Translations under genes and position numbers: made by a program | DNA from: Oscillospiraceae bacterium | GTDB taxonomy: Bacteria; Bacillota; Clostridia; Oscillospirales; Oscillospiraceae | Direction of reading: 5' to 3' | Assembly (NCBI GenBank): GCA_902760845.1 | Contig: CACWHX010000008.1 | Span: 1 to 54,161, forward strand | DNA: 54,161 bases | The notes under the pieces: model-generated | The model's input: the letters and a program-made list of their open reading frames with translations, nothing else | The model's database searches: none | Told to the model about the DNA's origin: nothing | In this document: piece after piece, positions 33,042 to 40,945 of the stretch | Numbering within the stretch: the first letter of the stretch is position 1 | Layout: each line of letters opens with the position of its first letter

Positions 33042-33578
33042 TCAGACCGGCGTCGGAGGCGCGACCTGCGCAAACGGAACCCGGATCGTCACCGCGGCCT
33101 CCTCGGTCCAGTCGATCAGCTCATTCAGCGCAATCGTGTGCTCCTCCTGCATCTCTGTGATGCTGTCAATATCGTCCTGCATCCTGGCCATGCCCGACTT
33201 GAGGTCGGCAATCTCACCCTTCATGCCGGTGATTTCGCCCTTGATGCCGGTGATCTCACCCTTCATGTCAGCGATTTCGCCCTTGATGCCGGTGATTTCG
33301 CCCTTCATGTCAGCGATTTCGCCCTTGATGCCGGTGATCTCACCCTTCATGTCAGCGATTTCGCCCTTGATGCCGGTGATTTCACCCTTCATGTCGGCAA
33401 TCTCGCCTTTGATGCCGGTGATCTCACCCTTGATGCCGGTGATTTCGCCCTTCATATCAGCAATTTCGCCTTTGATACCGGTGATTTCACCCTTCATGTC
33501 GGCAATTTCACCTTTGATGCCGCCGACATCATCCTGCATGCTTTCCAGCAGTGCAAGGATCTTCTCTTCGTTGTTCAT
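33042..33578 (-). CDS. Heptad-repeat coiled-coil protein
   Basis: 178 residues; no enzyme domain. After 20 residues come 15 near-perfect seven-residue units (residues 21-125) alternating IKGEIAD and MKGEITG, then three degenerate heptads and a non-repeated C-terminus with DWTEEAAVTIRVP. Hydrophobic residues at 4/3 spacing indicate a long left-handed coiled coil, unusual in carrying Gly in every heptad. There is no signal peptide or membrane segment. GAGGTGA lies six bases before the ATG. Driven by a perfect consensus promoter, so it is probably highly expressed. Function unknown; the unit number may vary between strains. Confidence 0.78.
   Translation of the reverse strand: MNNEEKILALLESMQDDVGGIKGEIADMKGEITGIKGEIADMKGEITGIKGEITGIKGEIADMKGEITGIKGEIADMKGEITGIKGEIADMKGEITGIKGEIADMKGEITGIKGEITGMKGEIADLKSGMARMQDDIDSITEMQEEHTIALNELIDWTEEAAVTIRVPFAQVAPPTPV
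33204..33518 (-). repeat. 21-bp tandem repeat (15 units) inside the coiled-coil gene
   Basis: Fifteen in-frame 21-bp units, mostly as 42-bp pairs. Strict alternation is broken at two places where an ITG unit is doubled, consistent with slippage or unequal recombination. Confidence 0.92.
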
Positions 33579-33599
33579 CTCGCTTCACCTCATGCCGTC

Positions 33600-33628
33600 A
33601 TTATAAGGCGGCGCACTTCGGTTGTCAA
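33600..33628 (-). promoter_or_regulatory. Consensus promoter of the heptad-repeat gene
   Basis: Minus strand TTGACA (33628-33623), 17-base spacer, TATAAT (33605-33600). The -35 overlaps the psuG stop codon. Confidence 0.9.
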
Positions 33629-34548
33629 GCCTCCGCGGCGAGCGCGGCGGCCGTTTGGGACGCGAGCCGCGCATTGTTCAGCACGAGCTGGATGTTGCTC
33701 TCCAGGCTCTCGCCGCCGGTGAGTTCCACCACGCGCGCGAGCAGGAACGGCGTCGTCTCCTTGCCGTGAACGCCCTGCGCCTTCGCCTCGGCGAGCGCCT
33801 GCTCGATGGCGGCGTCAACGGCGGCTTTGTCCATGGCGAACGCCGCCGGGATCGGATTCGTGACGAGCATGCCGGTCTTGAGTCCCATGCCGCGCTGGGC
33901 GCGGAACATCGCGGCAAGCTCCTCCGGCGCGTCGGCGCGCGCGTCAACCGCGAGACCGCTCTCGCGCGTATAGAACGCGGGCAGCTCCGCCGTGCCGTAG
34001 CCGATGACGGGCACGCCCTTCGTCTCCAGATACTCCAGCGTCAGGCCGAGATCGAGAATCGCCTTCGCGCCCGCGCACACGACCAGCACCGGCGTCTGCG
34101 CCAGCTCCTCCAGGTCGGCGGAGATGTCCATCGTCGTCTCCGCGCCGCGGTGCACGCCGCCGATGCCGCCCGTGGCAAAGACGGAGATGCCCGCCATGTG
34201 CGCGATGAGCATCGTGGTGGCAACGGTCGTGGCCCCGTCCGCGCCGCGCGCGACGATGATGGGCAGGTCCCGGCGCGAGACCTTGGCCACGCCCCGGCCC
34301 GTCCTGCCGAGATATTCGATCTCCTCCGGCGAGAGGCCGGCCTTGAGCCGGCCGCCGAGGATGGCGATGGTCGCGGGCACGGCGCCGCTCTCGCGCACCG
34401 TCCGCTCCACGAGCAGCGCCGTCTCCACATTCTTCGGATACGGCATTCCGTGGGAAATGATGGTGCTCTCCAGCGCCACGACGGGTTTGCCCGCCGCGAG
34501 CGCCGCGCGCACCTCGGGGGAAATATCAAGGAATGGATTGAGATTCAT
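33625..34548 (-). CDS. psuG: Pseudouridine-5'-phosphate glycosidase
   Basis: Cleaves pseudouridine 5'-phosphate to uracil and ribose 5-phosphate in nucleoside salvage. 307 residues. Family motifs visible: VVALESTIISHGMPYPKN, GLSPEEIEYLGRTG, KVSRRDLPIIVARGADGATTVATTM, FATGGIGGVHRGAE and ALESTIIS-distal TPFLLARVVELTGGESLESN. AGGAG lies eight bases before the ATG. The usual partner pseudouridine kinase (psuK) is not adjacent. Monocistronic with its own promoter. Confidence 0.95.
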   Translation of the reverse strand: MNLNPFLDISPEVRAALAAGKPVVALESTIISHGMPYPKNVETALLVERTVRESGAVPATIAILGGRLKAGLSPEEIEYLGRTGRGVAKVSRRDLPIIVARGADGATTVATTMLIAHMAGISVFATGGIGGVHRGAETTMDISADLEELAQTPVLVVCAGAKAILDLGLTLEYLETKGVPVIGYGTAELPAFYTRESGLAVDARADAPEELAAMFRAQRGMGLKTGMLVTNPIPAAFAMDKAAVDAAIEQALAEAKAQGVHGKETTPFLLARVVELTGGESLESNIQLVLNNARLASQTAAALAAEA

Positions 34549-34564
34549 ACTCAGTGCTCCTATA

Positions 34565-34589
34565 GAAAAAACTCGCGTCCGGCGGACGC
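34565..34589 (-). terminator. Small hairpin plus U-run at the psuG transcript start
   Basis: GCGTCC-GCC-GGACGC followed by GAGTTTTTTC on the minus strand, immediately after the predicted start site and before the ribosome binding site. It may be an attenuator or a 5' stability hairpin. Confidence 0.45.
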
Positions 34590-34595
34590 AGGTTC

Positions 34596-34623
34596 ATTGT
34601 ACCCCCTTTGGCGAAAAAGTCAA
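34596..34623 (-). promoter_or_regulatory. Promoter of psuG
   Basis: Minus strand TTGACT (34623-34618), 16-base spacer, TACAAT (34601-34596). Confidence 0.72.
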
Positions 34624-34690
34624 GAGAAGTCAGCGAATTTCACAAAATTCGCCCTCTTTTTTTATGCGAGATTGCATCCCCTTCCGGAGC

Positions 34691-34719
34691 TTGTGCGCCC
34701 TTTTTCCGGATGCTATCAT
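34691..34719 (+). promoter_or_regulatory. Promoter of the ABC importer operon
   Basis: TTGTGC, 17-base spacer, TATCAT. No iron box or cobalamin riboswitch was recognised in the short leader. Confidence 0.5.
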
Positions 34720-34757
34720 GGCAAATGAAATTCCAAAAGAAACAGGAGGCGCATCCC

Positions 34758-35795
34758 ATGCGTACAAAAAAATGTCTGTCCCTGATCCTGGCCCTGTGCC
34801 TGAGTATGGCGCTGCTCGCCGGTCTGGCCGGCTGCGGCGCTGGCGGCGGCGACGCTGCCGCGCCGACGGACGCCGCAGCGATCCGCGTGACGGATTCCCG
34901 CGGCGTCACGGTCGAGCTCGCGCGGCCGGCCGAGCGGATCGTGTGCCTGCTCAACAGCGGGCTGAACGATCTCCTGATGCTCGGCTGCGGCGACCGCATC
35001 GTCGGCATCGACGAGTGGACGTACACCAACGATGTCACCTACCGGGTCCTCTCCCAGCTCGATGCGCGCATTGCGGCCAGGGAGATCCCCGCCGTGGACG
35101 GGAACCTGGAGGAGATCATCCGCCTGCAGCCGGACGTCGTCATCATCTGGGCGCAGGACGATGAGAAGATCTCCGCGCTGGAGAGCAACGGCATTCCCGT
35201 CGTCGGGATCCAGGTCAACAGCTTCGACGAAGTGTTTGACAAAATGCGCATGCTCGCCGCCGTCGTCGGCAAGGAGCCGCGCGGCGAAGAGCTGATCCGC
35301 TGGACGCAGGGCGTCCTCGACGAGATTGACGCGCAGGTGTCCACCCTCGACGAGGCGGATCGAAAGACCGGCATTTTCGTCTGGGGCGCGTCCAGGCTGG
35401 ACCTGGCGGGTGCGGCCAGCACGGGCCACAGCATGCTCCAGCTCTGCGGCATCACCGACTGCGCGGCAGGCATCGACGAGGAGCACTTTGTCGCCAGGAT
35501 GGAGGACGTCGTCCAGTGGGACCCCGCGTCCATCCTGATGTGGAACATCGCCGATCTCGACCCGCAGGACTATCTCGACGACAGCCAGTGGGCGAACATC
35601 ACGGCGATTCGGGAGCGGCGCGTGTTTGAGATTCCGGACGACAAAACGTTCTATTCCGATCTGTGGACGGTCAAATACGTCTACGCCGTGCAGTACTTCG
35701 CCAAGTGCGTCTACCCCGATCTGTTTGCCGGGCAGGACATGGACGTCTTCCTCGCCGACATGATGACAACGCTCTATGGCAAGACCGCGGACTGA
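34758..35795 (+). CDS. ABC importer substrate-binding lipoprotein (iron/B12 type)
   Basis: 345-residue secreted lipoprotein: signal peptide with lipobox LAGC (Cys26), then a TroA/BtuF-like periplasmic-binding domain (RVTDSRGVTVELARPAERIVCL near the start; LQPDVVIIWAQDDE in the middle). This fold binds siderophores, haem, cobalamin or metal chelates; the ligand cannot be told. AGGAGG lies seven to eight bases before the ATG at 34758. First gene of a three-gene importer with permease and ATPase. Confidence 0.92.
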   Translation: MRTKKCLSLILALCLSMALLAGLAGCGAGGGDAAAPTDAAAIRVTDSRGVTVELARPAERIVCLLNSGLNDLLMLGCGDRIVGIDEWTYTNDVTYRVLSQLDARIAAREIPAVDGNLEEIIRLQPDVVIIWAQDDEKISALESNGIPVVGIQVNSFDEVFDKMRMLAAVVGKEPRGEELIRWTQGVLDEIDAQVSTLDEADRKTGIFVWGASRLDLAGAASTGHSMLQLCGITDCAAGIDEEHFVARMEDVVQWDPASILMWNIADLDPQDYLDDSQWANITAIRERRVFEIPDDKTFYSDLWTVKYVYAVQYFAKCVYPDLFAGQDMDVFLADMMTTLYGKTAD

Positions 35796-36828
35796 TCGCG
35801 CCCGTGCCGGGGACCCGACCGCGCCGGGGCGCGGTCGGGTCCTCGTGTGTTATCTGCTGCCGCTGCCGGTTTTTTTGCTGGCCCTGTGCGTCGGCGCATA
35901 TCGCCTGGCGCCCGCCGCGATCCTGGACGCCATACTCCAGCGGCTCATGGGACGCACGATTTTCGGCCCCGCCGTGGAACCCGGCGCCATGACCGTGCTC
36001 CTGGACGTGCGCCTGCCGCGGGTGCTGCTGTCCCTGCTGGTGGGCGCGTCGCTGTCCGCCTCGGGCGCCGCGTTTCAGTCCGTGATGAGAAACCCGCTTG
36101 TGGAGCCGTACACGCTGGGCGTGTCCTCGGGCGCGGCGCTTGGCGCGGCGCTGAGCATGGCGTTTTCGTTGCTCCCGCTGCAGCTCTCGGCGTTTTTGTT
36201 CGCGAGCGCGAGCATCCTCGCCTGCTATCTCATCGCCGGGCAGCGCGGCAGCGCGCCGATCCTCTCACTGATCCTCGCCGGCATCATCGTCTCCGCGGTC
36301 TGCACAGCCGCGCTGTCGGCCGTGCAGCTTGTCGTCGATCCGCTCAAGCTGCAGGGGCTGGTGTTCTGGACGATGGGCGGCTTTTACACCACGACGTGGG
36401 AAAAGCTTCTGTCCGCCCTGCCCCTGCTGCTGGTCGGTCTCGCCGCAGTGTATCTGCTGCGCTGGCGGATGAACATCCTCTCCCTCGGCGACGGCGAGGC
36501 CAGGATGCTCGGCGCGGACCCGCGCCTGCTGCGCGGCGCCGTGCTGCTTTCCGCGACGCTGCTGGCGTCCGCGTCGGTCTCGGTCTCCGGGATCCTCAGT
36601 CTCGTCGGTCTCATGATCCCGCACATCTGCCGCATGCTGTTCGGCGCCGACCACCGGCGGCTGATCCCGCTGTCCATGTCGCTCGGCGCGGCCTACCTGA
36701 CCGCGGTGGATACGCTCGCGCGCACGCTGTTCACCTTTGAGATCCCCGTCGGAATCTTCACGACCTTTCTCGGCGCGCCGTTTTTTGTTGTACTTCTGAG
36801 AAAAGCAAGGAGCATCGGATGGAACTGA
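35776..36828 (+). CDS. ABC importer permease, FecCD family
   Basis: 350-residue membrane protein with about nine to ten segments. FecCD motifs are present: LDVRLPRVLLSLLVGASLSASGAAFQ, RNPLVEPYTLGVSSGAALGA and GLMIPHICRMLFGADHR. The ATG at 35776 overlaps the binding-protein gene by 20 bases and has no clear Shine-Dalgarno. The first 22 residues are Arg-rich and unlike the family, and their DNA contains a perfect 15-bp hairpin (35811-35842), so a start at GTG 35845 is possible. It works with the adjacent lipoprotein and ATPase. Confidence 0.93.
   Translation: MARPRTDRARAGDPTAPGRGRVLVCYLLPLPVFLLALCVGAYRLAPAAILDAILQRLMGRTIFGPAVEPGAMTVLLDVRLPRVLLSLLVGASLSASGAAFQSVMRNPLVEPYTLGVSSGAALGAALSMAFSLLPLQLSAFLFASASILACYLIAGQRGSAPILSLILAGIIVSAVCTAALSAVQLVVDPLKLQGLVFWTMGGFYTTTWEKLLSALPLLLVGLAAVYLLRWRMNILSLGDGEARMLGADPRLLRGAVLLSATLLASASVSVSGILSLVGLMIPHICRMLFGADHRRLIPLSMSLGAAYLTAVDTLARTLFTFEIPVGIFTTFLGAPFFVVLLRKARSIGWN
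35811..35842 (+). other. Perfect GC-rich intercistronic hairpin
   Basis: GGACCCGACCGCGCC and its exact complement with a two-base loop, beginning 16 bases after the binding-protein stop. No U-tract. It may protect the upstream message and so raise binding protein over permease. Confidence 0.6.
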
Positions 36829-37592
36829 TCGAATACCACGACGTCACCATTGCGTACGACCCGAAGCGTCCGGTCATCTCGCATGCCGAGCTGCGCATCC
36901 CGCAGGGCGGGATCACGGCGCTGCTCGGCCCGAACGGCAGCGGGAAGACGACCCTGCTGTCCGTTTTGAACCGCCTGCTGCGGCCCGTCAGCGGGGAGGT
37001 GTTCGTCGGCGGGCGGGCGCTCTCCGCCATTTCGCACCGGGAGTTGGCGCGCACGATTGCCACGGTGCCGCAGTTTTCCGCGCCGAGCTTCGACTACACC
37101 GTGGAGCACATGATCCTCTGGGGCCGCGCGCCGCACGTGGCCTATCTGCCGCGGAAAGCGGATCTGGCCGTCGTGGATCAGACGATCGAGCGAATGGGGC
37201 TGGAGCGCCTGCGGCGCCGCCCATTCTCCGCGCTCTCCGGCGGCGAAAAGCAGCTGGTGCTCATCGCCCGCGCCCTCGCGCAGACCTGCCCCGTGATTCT
37301 CATGGACGAGCCGACGACCTATCTGGACATCGGCAACCAGGTCCGCATCCTCAACACCATCCGGGAGATCAACGCGCAGAGCGGGACCACCTTCCTTGTG
37401 ACGCTCCATGAGCCGAACCACGCGCTCTACCTGGCCGATGAGATCGTGCTGGTGCACCACGGCGCCATCGAGCAGGGCGCGCCCGACGCCATGCTCACGC
37501 CGGAGAACATCCAGACGCTGTACGGCGCGCGCGCCGCCTTTCTGGACCTGTTCGACATGCGCTACATGGCCATCGATTACCGCCCGCAATAA
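36819..37592 (+). CDS. ABC importer ATPase, FepC/BtuD type
   Basis: 257-residue ABC ATPase with Walker A GPNGSGKTT, Q-loop VPQFSAPSFDYTVEHMILWGR, signature LSGGEKQLVLIARAL, Walker B VILMDEPTTYLD and switch His in VTLHEPNHA. The pattern is that of iron-siderophore/cobalamin importers. The start overlaps the permease gene by ten bases; AGGAG precedes the ATG. Last gene of the operon, followed by a palindromic terminator that is part of a dispersed repeat. Confidence 0.95.
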   Translation: MELIEYHDVTIAYDPKRPVISHAELRIPQGGITALLGPNGSGKTTLLSVLNRLLRPVSGEVFVGGRALSAISHRELARTIATVPQFSAPSFDYTVEHMILWGRAPHVAYLPRKADLAVVDQTIERMGLERLRRRPFSALSGGEKQLVLIARALAQTCPVILMDEPTTYLDIGNQVRILNTIREINAQSGTTFLVTLHEPNHALYLADEIVLVHHGAIEQGAPDAMLTPENIQTLYGARAAFLDLFDMRYMAIDYRPQ

Positions 37593-37595
37593 TGT

Positions 37596-37823
37596 CTGTC
37601 GAAAAACGAGTTTTTCGACAGAAAAAGGATTGCACTGCATGGATTGCCCTCGTTTACGAATGCGATTCGCAATATGAGGCAATCCATTCCGCGAGAAGTA
37701 TTTTTGCCCCACGGCGAAGCCTCGGGGCAAAAATGATTGTAATTCTATTCGCGCCTCCGGGCGCGAACTCTGCCGAGGGCTTCTTTGACAATCCCCCTGT
37801 CGGCAAACTTCGTTTGCCGACAG
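37596..37823 (+). repeat. Dispersed multi-hairpin intergenic element, copy A
   Basis: Contains in order: palindrome CTGTCGAAAAAC..TTTTTCGACAG (37596-37621), TGCGAATGCGATTCGCA-like palindrome (about 37658), TTGCCCC/GGGGCAA hairpin (about 37706-37736), GCGCCTCCGGGCGC hairpin (about 37751) and a second TGTCGG palindrome (37797-37823). About 185 bases match copy B at 47.7 kb in reverse orientation. It lies between the importer ATPase and hypB and has no ORF of its own. Confidence 0.85.
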
Positions 37824-37824
37824 A

Positions 37825-37863
37825 AGCATCAGCCGCACGGCGGTTCGCCGTGCGGCTGATGCT
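37825..37863 (-). terminator. Terminator of hypB
   Basis: AGCATCAGCCGCACGGCG and its perfect complement around a three-base loop, overlapping the hypB stop codon. The U-tract is weak. Confidence 0.6.
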
Positions 37864-38531
37864 TACGCCTGCCACGCCTTTACCTGTTCGCGCAGCCAGT
37901 CTGTCCAGGGCTCCAGGCCCTCGCGTTTGAGCGCGGAGATCGGGAACACCTTCATGTCCGGGTTCAGCTTGTGCACGCGCTCGATGCACAGATCGAGATC
38001 GAAGTTGAAATACGGCGCGACGTCGATCTTGTTCACGAGCAGCACGTCGCAGATGGAGAACATGAGCGGATACTTCAGGGGCTTGTCGTCCCCCTCCGGC
38101 ACGGAGAGGATCATGGCGTTTTTCACAGCGCCGGTGTCAAACTCCGCCGGGCAGACGAGATTCCCGATATTCTCCAGAATCGCAAGGTCCACATTCTCCG
38201 TGCCGAGGCCCTCCAGCCCCTGCCGGGTCATGCCCGCGTCGAGATGGCACATGCCGCCGGTGTGCAGCTGAATGACCTTCGCGCCGCTGGTGGAGATCGT
38301 CGCGGCGTCCACGTCGGAGTCGATATCCGCCTCCATGACGCCGATGCGCAGCTCGTCCTTCAGCGCCGCGATTGTAGCCATCAGCGTCGTGGTCTTTCCC
38401 GAGCCGGGCGAGGACATGAGATTGAGCAGAAACGTCTTTTCCCGCTTCAGCTCCGCGCGGAGCTTTTCCGCCTCGCGGTCGTTCGATTCGAACACGCTCT
38501 CCTTGATTTCGAGTACGCGATATTGATCCAC
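37863..38531 (-). CDS. hypB: HypB-type nickel-insertion GTPase
   Basis: 222-residue GTPase of the HypB/UreG class that helps insert nickel into [NiFe] hydrogenase. Walker A SSPGSGKTT (40-48), the ADIDSDVDA switch region, LHTGGMCHLDA (metal-ligand Cys and His), ENIGNLVCPAEFD and VNKIDV are present. The N-terminal CxxCGC and His-rich nickel stores of some HypB proteins are missing. The GTG at 38531 has GGAGG nine bases upstream; no suitable ATG exists. No hydrogenase or other hyp gene is nearby. Confidence 0.9.
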   Translation of the reverse strand: MDQYRVLEIKESVFESNDREAEKLRAELKREKTFLLNLMSSPGSGKTTTLMATIAALKDELRIGVMEADIDSDVDAATISTSGAKVIQLHTGGMCHLDAGMTRQGLEGLGTENVDLAILENIGNLVCPAEFDTGAVKNAMILSVPEGDDKPLKYPLMFSICDVLLVNKIDVAPYFNFDLDLCIERVHKLNPDMKVFPISALKREGLEPWTDWLREQVKAWQA

Positions 38532-38568
38532 AATGGGTCGCCTCCTGCAAGCAAATTCATATGTTACA

Positions 38569-38597
38569 ATTATAACCGTCCGTTTTCCCAGTGTCAA
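38569..38597 (-). promoter_or_regulatory. Consensus promoter of hypB
   Basis: Minus strand TTGACA (38597-38592), 17-base spacer, TATAAT (38574-38569). The near-palindrome GTTACAATTATAAC covers the -10. Confidence 0.88.
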
Positions 38598-38605
38598 CGG
38601 GGGGA

Positions 38606-38634
38606 TTGTAAAGTTGCACAGTTTCCGCTATAAT
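38606..38634 (+). promoter_or_regulatory. Promoter of ppk1
   Basis: TTGTAA, 17-base spacer, TATAAT; divergent from the hypB promoter. Confidence 0.75.
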
Positions 38635-38666
38635 GTGTCTGTATTCGAGGAAGAGGAGGCGACACG

Positions 38667-40889
38667 ATGGCCGCGACAACGGTACTGCCGGGCGCGGAGG
38701 CGCTGCGGCGGATGGCGGAGCAGGACACGGCGGGGCTGTTTTCCCCCGCGGCACCGGACCCGGCCTACACGCCGCTGTTTCTGCCGCGCGAGCTGAGCTG
38801 GCTGGCGTTTGACCGCCGCGTGCTGCTGGAGGCGGCGGATACGCAGCTGCCGCCGTATGAGCGGCTGAAGTTCCTCTCGATCTACTGCTCGAATCTGGAT
38901 GAATTCTACATGGTGCGCGTCGGCGGCCTGACCGACCGCGCGCAGCTTCGCCCGTGGAAGTGCGAGCCGCTCACCGGGCTCACGCCGCGCGAGCAGCTCG
39001 ACCGCATCGCCCGCGAGACCGCCGCGCAGCAGCCGCTGCTGGAGCGGCTCTATGGCGAGGTGCGCGAGGCGCTGCGCGCGCGGGGCGTGGAGCTGCTGGA
39101 TTTCGCACGGCTCGACAAGGACGACAAGACGCTCGCCAGGCGCCGCTTCGAAGAGCTGCGCCCGCTCCTGAGTCCCCAGATCATCCCGCGCAGCAAGCCG
39201 CTGCCGTTTTTGCGCAACAAGGAGCAGTACGTCGTCGCGCTGCTCGGCCGCGGGCGGGACAGCGCCGTCGGCCTGATCCCGATCACGCGGCTGCCGAAAT
39301 ACTTCGTGTTTTCGTCCGACGGCGTGCAGAAGCTCCTGCTGACGGCGGAGCTGGTGCGCTATTTTTCGCACATGCTCTTTCCCAAGCAGCGCGTGGAGGA
39401 GACGGCGCTGCTGCGCGTGACGCGCAACGCCGAGATCGACGCCGGAGACGTGATGGACGACTGCGACGCGGATTTTCGCGCCGTGATGGAGCGGCTGCTG
39501 CGCCGCCGCCGCCGGCTGGAGCCCGTGCGCGCGCAGATTTCCGCCGGCGCGTCCAAGCGGCTGCTGGAGCTGGTGCGCGCGCAGCTGGAGCTGCCGAAAA
39601 ACCGGGTGTTTCAAAGCGCAATTCCGCTGGATCTCAGCTTTGTCCCCGCGCTGGGGCGCGGCATGGCGCTGGACGGTCTGCGCGCGCAGCTTCCCGCCCC
39701 GGCCAAAAACGTCGCGCTCAAAAAGGGCGACTATCTCGCCTACCTCGCGCGGCACGATCTGCTGATCGCCCTGCCGTATCAGAGCATCGACCCGTTTGTC
39801 GATCTGCTCTACGAGGCGGCGGACGATCCGAACGTGACCTCCGTTCAGATCACGCTCTACCGGCTCGCGGGCAGCAGCCGCATCGCAGCGGCGCTCAGCT
39901 ACGCCGCGCAGCACGGCAAGCGCGTCGTGTGCGTGCTGGAGCTGCGCGCCCGCTTCGACGAGCAGAACAACATCGACTATTCCCGCATGCTGGAGGAGTC
40001 CGGCTGCACGATCCTCTATGGACTCACCGATTATAAGGTCCACGCGAAGCTCTGCCTCATCACGCGGCGCGCGTCCGGCGGCATCCAATACTACACACAG
40101 GTGGGCACCGGCAACTACAACGAGACGACGGCGGAGCAATACACCGATCTCATGATGCTCACATCCGATCCTGCCATCGGGCGCGACGCGGCGAAGGTGT
40201 TCCGCGCGCTCGCCAGGGGCGAGACCACGCCGGAGACGGAGGCGCTCTGGGTCGCGCCGGAGGGCTTCAAGCCGCGGCTCATCGCGATGATCGACGAGCA
40301 GGCGGCGCTGGGCAGCGGCGGCTATATCGCCGTCAAGGTCAACTCCATGAACGACGCGGACGTGATGCGCCATCTCGTGCTGGCGTCGGAGGCCGGGTGC
40401 GAGATCGAGCTCTTCGTGCGCGGCATCTGCTGCCTCAAGCCCGGCGTTCCCGGCCGCACGGAGCATATCACGATCCGCAGCATCATCGGCCGCTATCTGG
40501 AGCACGAGCGCATCTTTGTCTTTGGCCGGGATGCGCGGCAGCGCGTTTTCTTCGGCTCCGGCGACCTACTGGAGCGCAACACCATGCGGCGCATCGAGGC
40601 GTTCGCGGAGGCGACCGCGCCGAACGTGCGCGAGGAGCTGCTCGCAATTCTCGATCATATGCGGCGCGACAACTGCAAGGCCTGGCTGATGCAGCCGGAC
40701 GGCGGCTATGTCCGCGCGCAGCCGCAGGGCGCGCCCTGCGTCAGCCAGGAGGCGCTGCACGCCTATTTTGCCGGGCGCACCGTGCGGCGGCCGGCACCCC
40801 CGCCGGCGCCCGCGCCCGCCGCGCCGGACCCGTCGGGGAAAAAGCTTCCGTGGTGGAAGCGCTTCTGGCGCTGGCTCTGGGCGAAATGA
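38667..40889 (+). CDS. ppk1: Polyphosphate kinase 1
   Basis: Reversibly makes polyphosphate from ATP; 740 residues. N-terminal domain ELSWLAFDRRVLLEA and NLDEFYMVRVGGL, the phosphotransfer His in DYKVHAKLCLITRR, YTQVGTGNYNETTA, and the second His in LEHERIFVFGR are all present. It ends in an extra tail: a Pro/Ala-rich stretch then GKKLPWWKRFWRWLWAK, a cationic Trp-rich amphipathic segment not usual for PPK1 that could bind membrane. GAGGAGG precedes the ATG. Single gene, divergent from hypB. Confidence 0.95.
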   Translation: MAATTVLPGAEALRRMAEQDTAGLFSPAAPDPAYTPLFLPRELSWLAFDRRVLLEAADTQLPPYERLKFLSIYCSNLDEFYMVRVGGLTDRAQLRPWKCEPLTGLTPREQLDRIARETAAQQPLLERLYGEVREALRARGVELLDFARLDKDDKTLARRRFEELRPLLSPQIIPRSKPLPFLRNKEQYVVALLGRGRDSAVGLIPITRLPKYFVFSSDGVQKLLLTAELVRYFSHMLFPKQRVEETALLRVTRNAEIDAGDVMDDCDADFRAVMERLLRRRRRLEPVRAQISAGASKRLLELVRAQLELPKNRVFQSAIPLDLSFVPALGRGMALDGLRAQLPAPAKNVALKKGDYLAYLARHDLLIALPYQSIDPFVDLLYEAADDPNVTSVQITLYRLAGSSRIAAALSYAAQHGKRVVCVLELRARFDEQNNIDYSRMLEESGCTILYGLTDYKVHAKLCLITRRASGGIQYYTQVGTGNYNETTAEQYTDLMMLTSDPAIGRDAAKVFRALARGETTPETEALWVAPEGFKPRLIAMIDEQAALGSGGYIAVKVNSMNDADVMRHLVLASEAGCEIELFVRGICCLKPGVPGRTEHITIRSIIGRYLEHERIFVFGRDARQRVFFGSGDLLERNTMRRIEAFAEATAPNVREELLAILDHMRRDNCKAWLMQPDGGYVRAQPQGAPCVSQEALHAYFAGRTVRRPAPPPAPAPAAPDPSGKKLPWWKRFWRWLWAK

Positions 40890-40945
40890 ACCTCTCCCGT
40901 TTTTGAAGAAGTGTGTCGTTTTTTGAAAAAATTTTCGATTTCCGC

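Noticed and set aside
33031..33606. 191-residue plus-strand open frame of repeated MPVISPF units
   Set aside because: It is the antisense translation of the 21-bp tandem repeat. The minus frame has the ribosome binding site, consensus promoter and coiled-coil pattern.
34633..34670. Terminator-like hairpin GCGAATT..AATTCGC followed by a T-run on the plus strand
   Set aside because: It lies between the divergent psuG and importer promoters with no plus-strand gene upstream, so a terminator role is unexplained. I could not support a small RNA there because no promoter precedes it.
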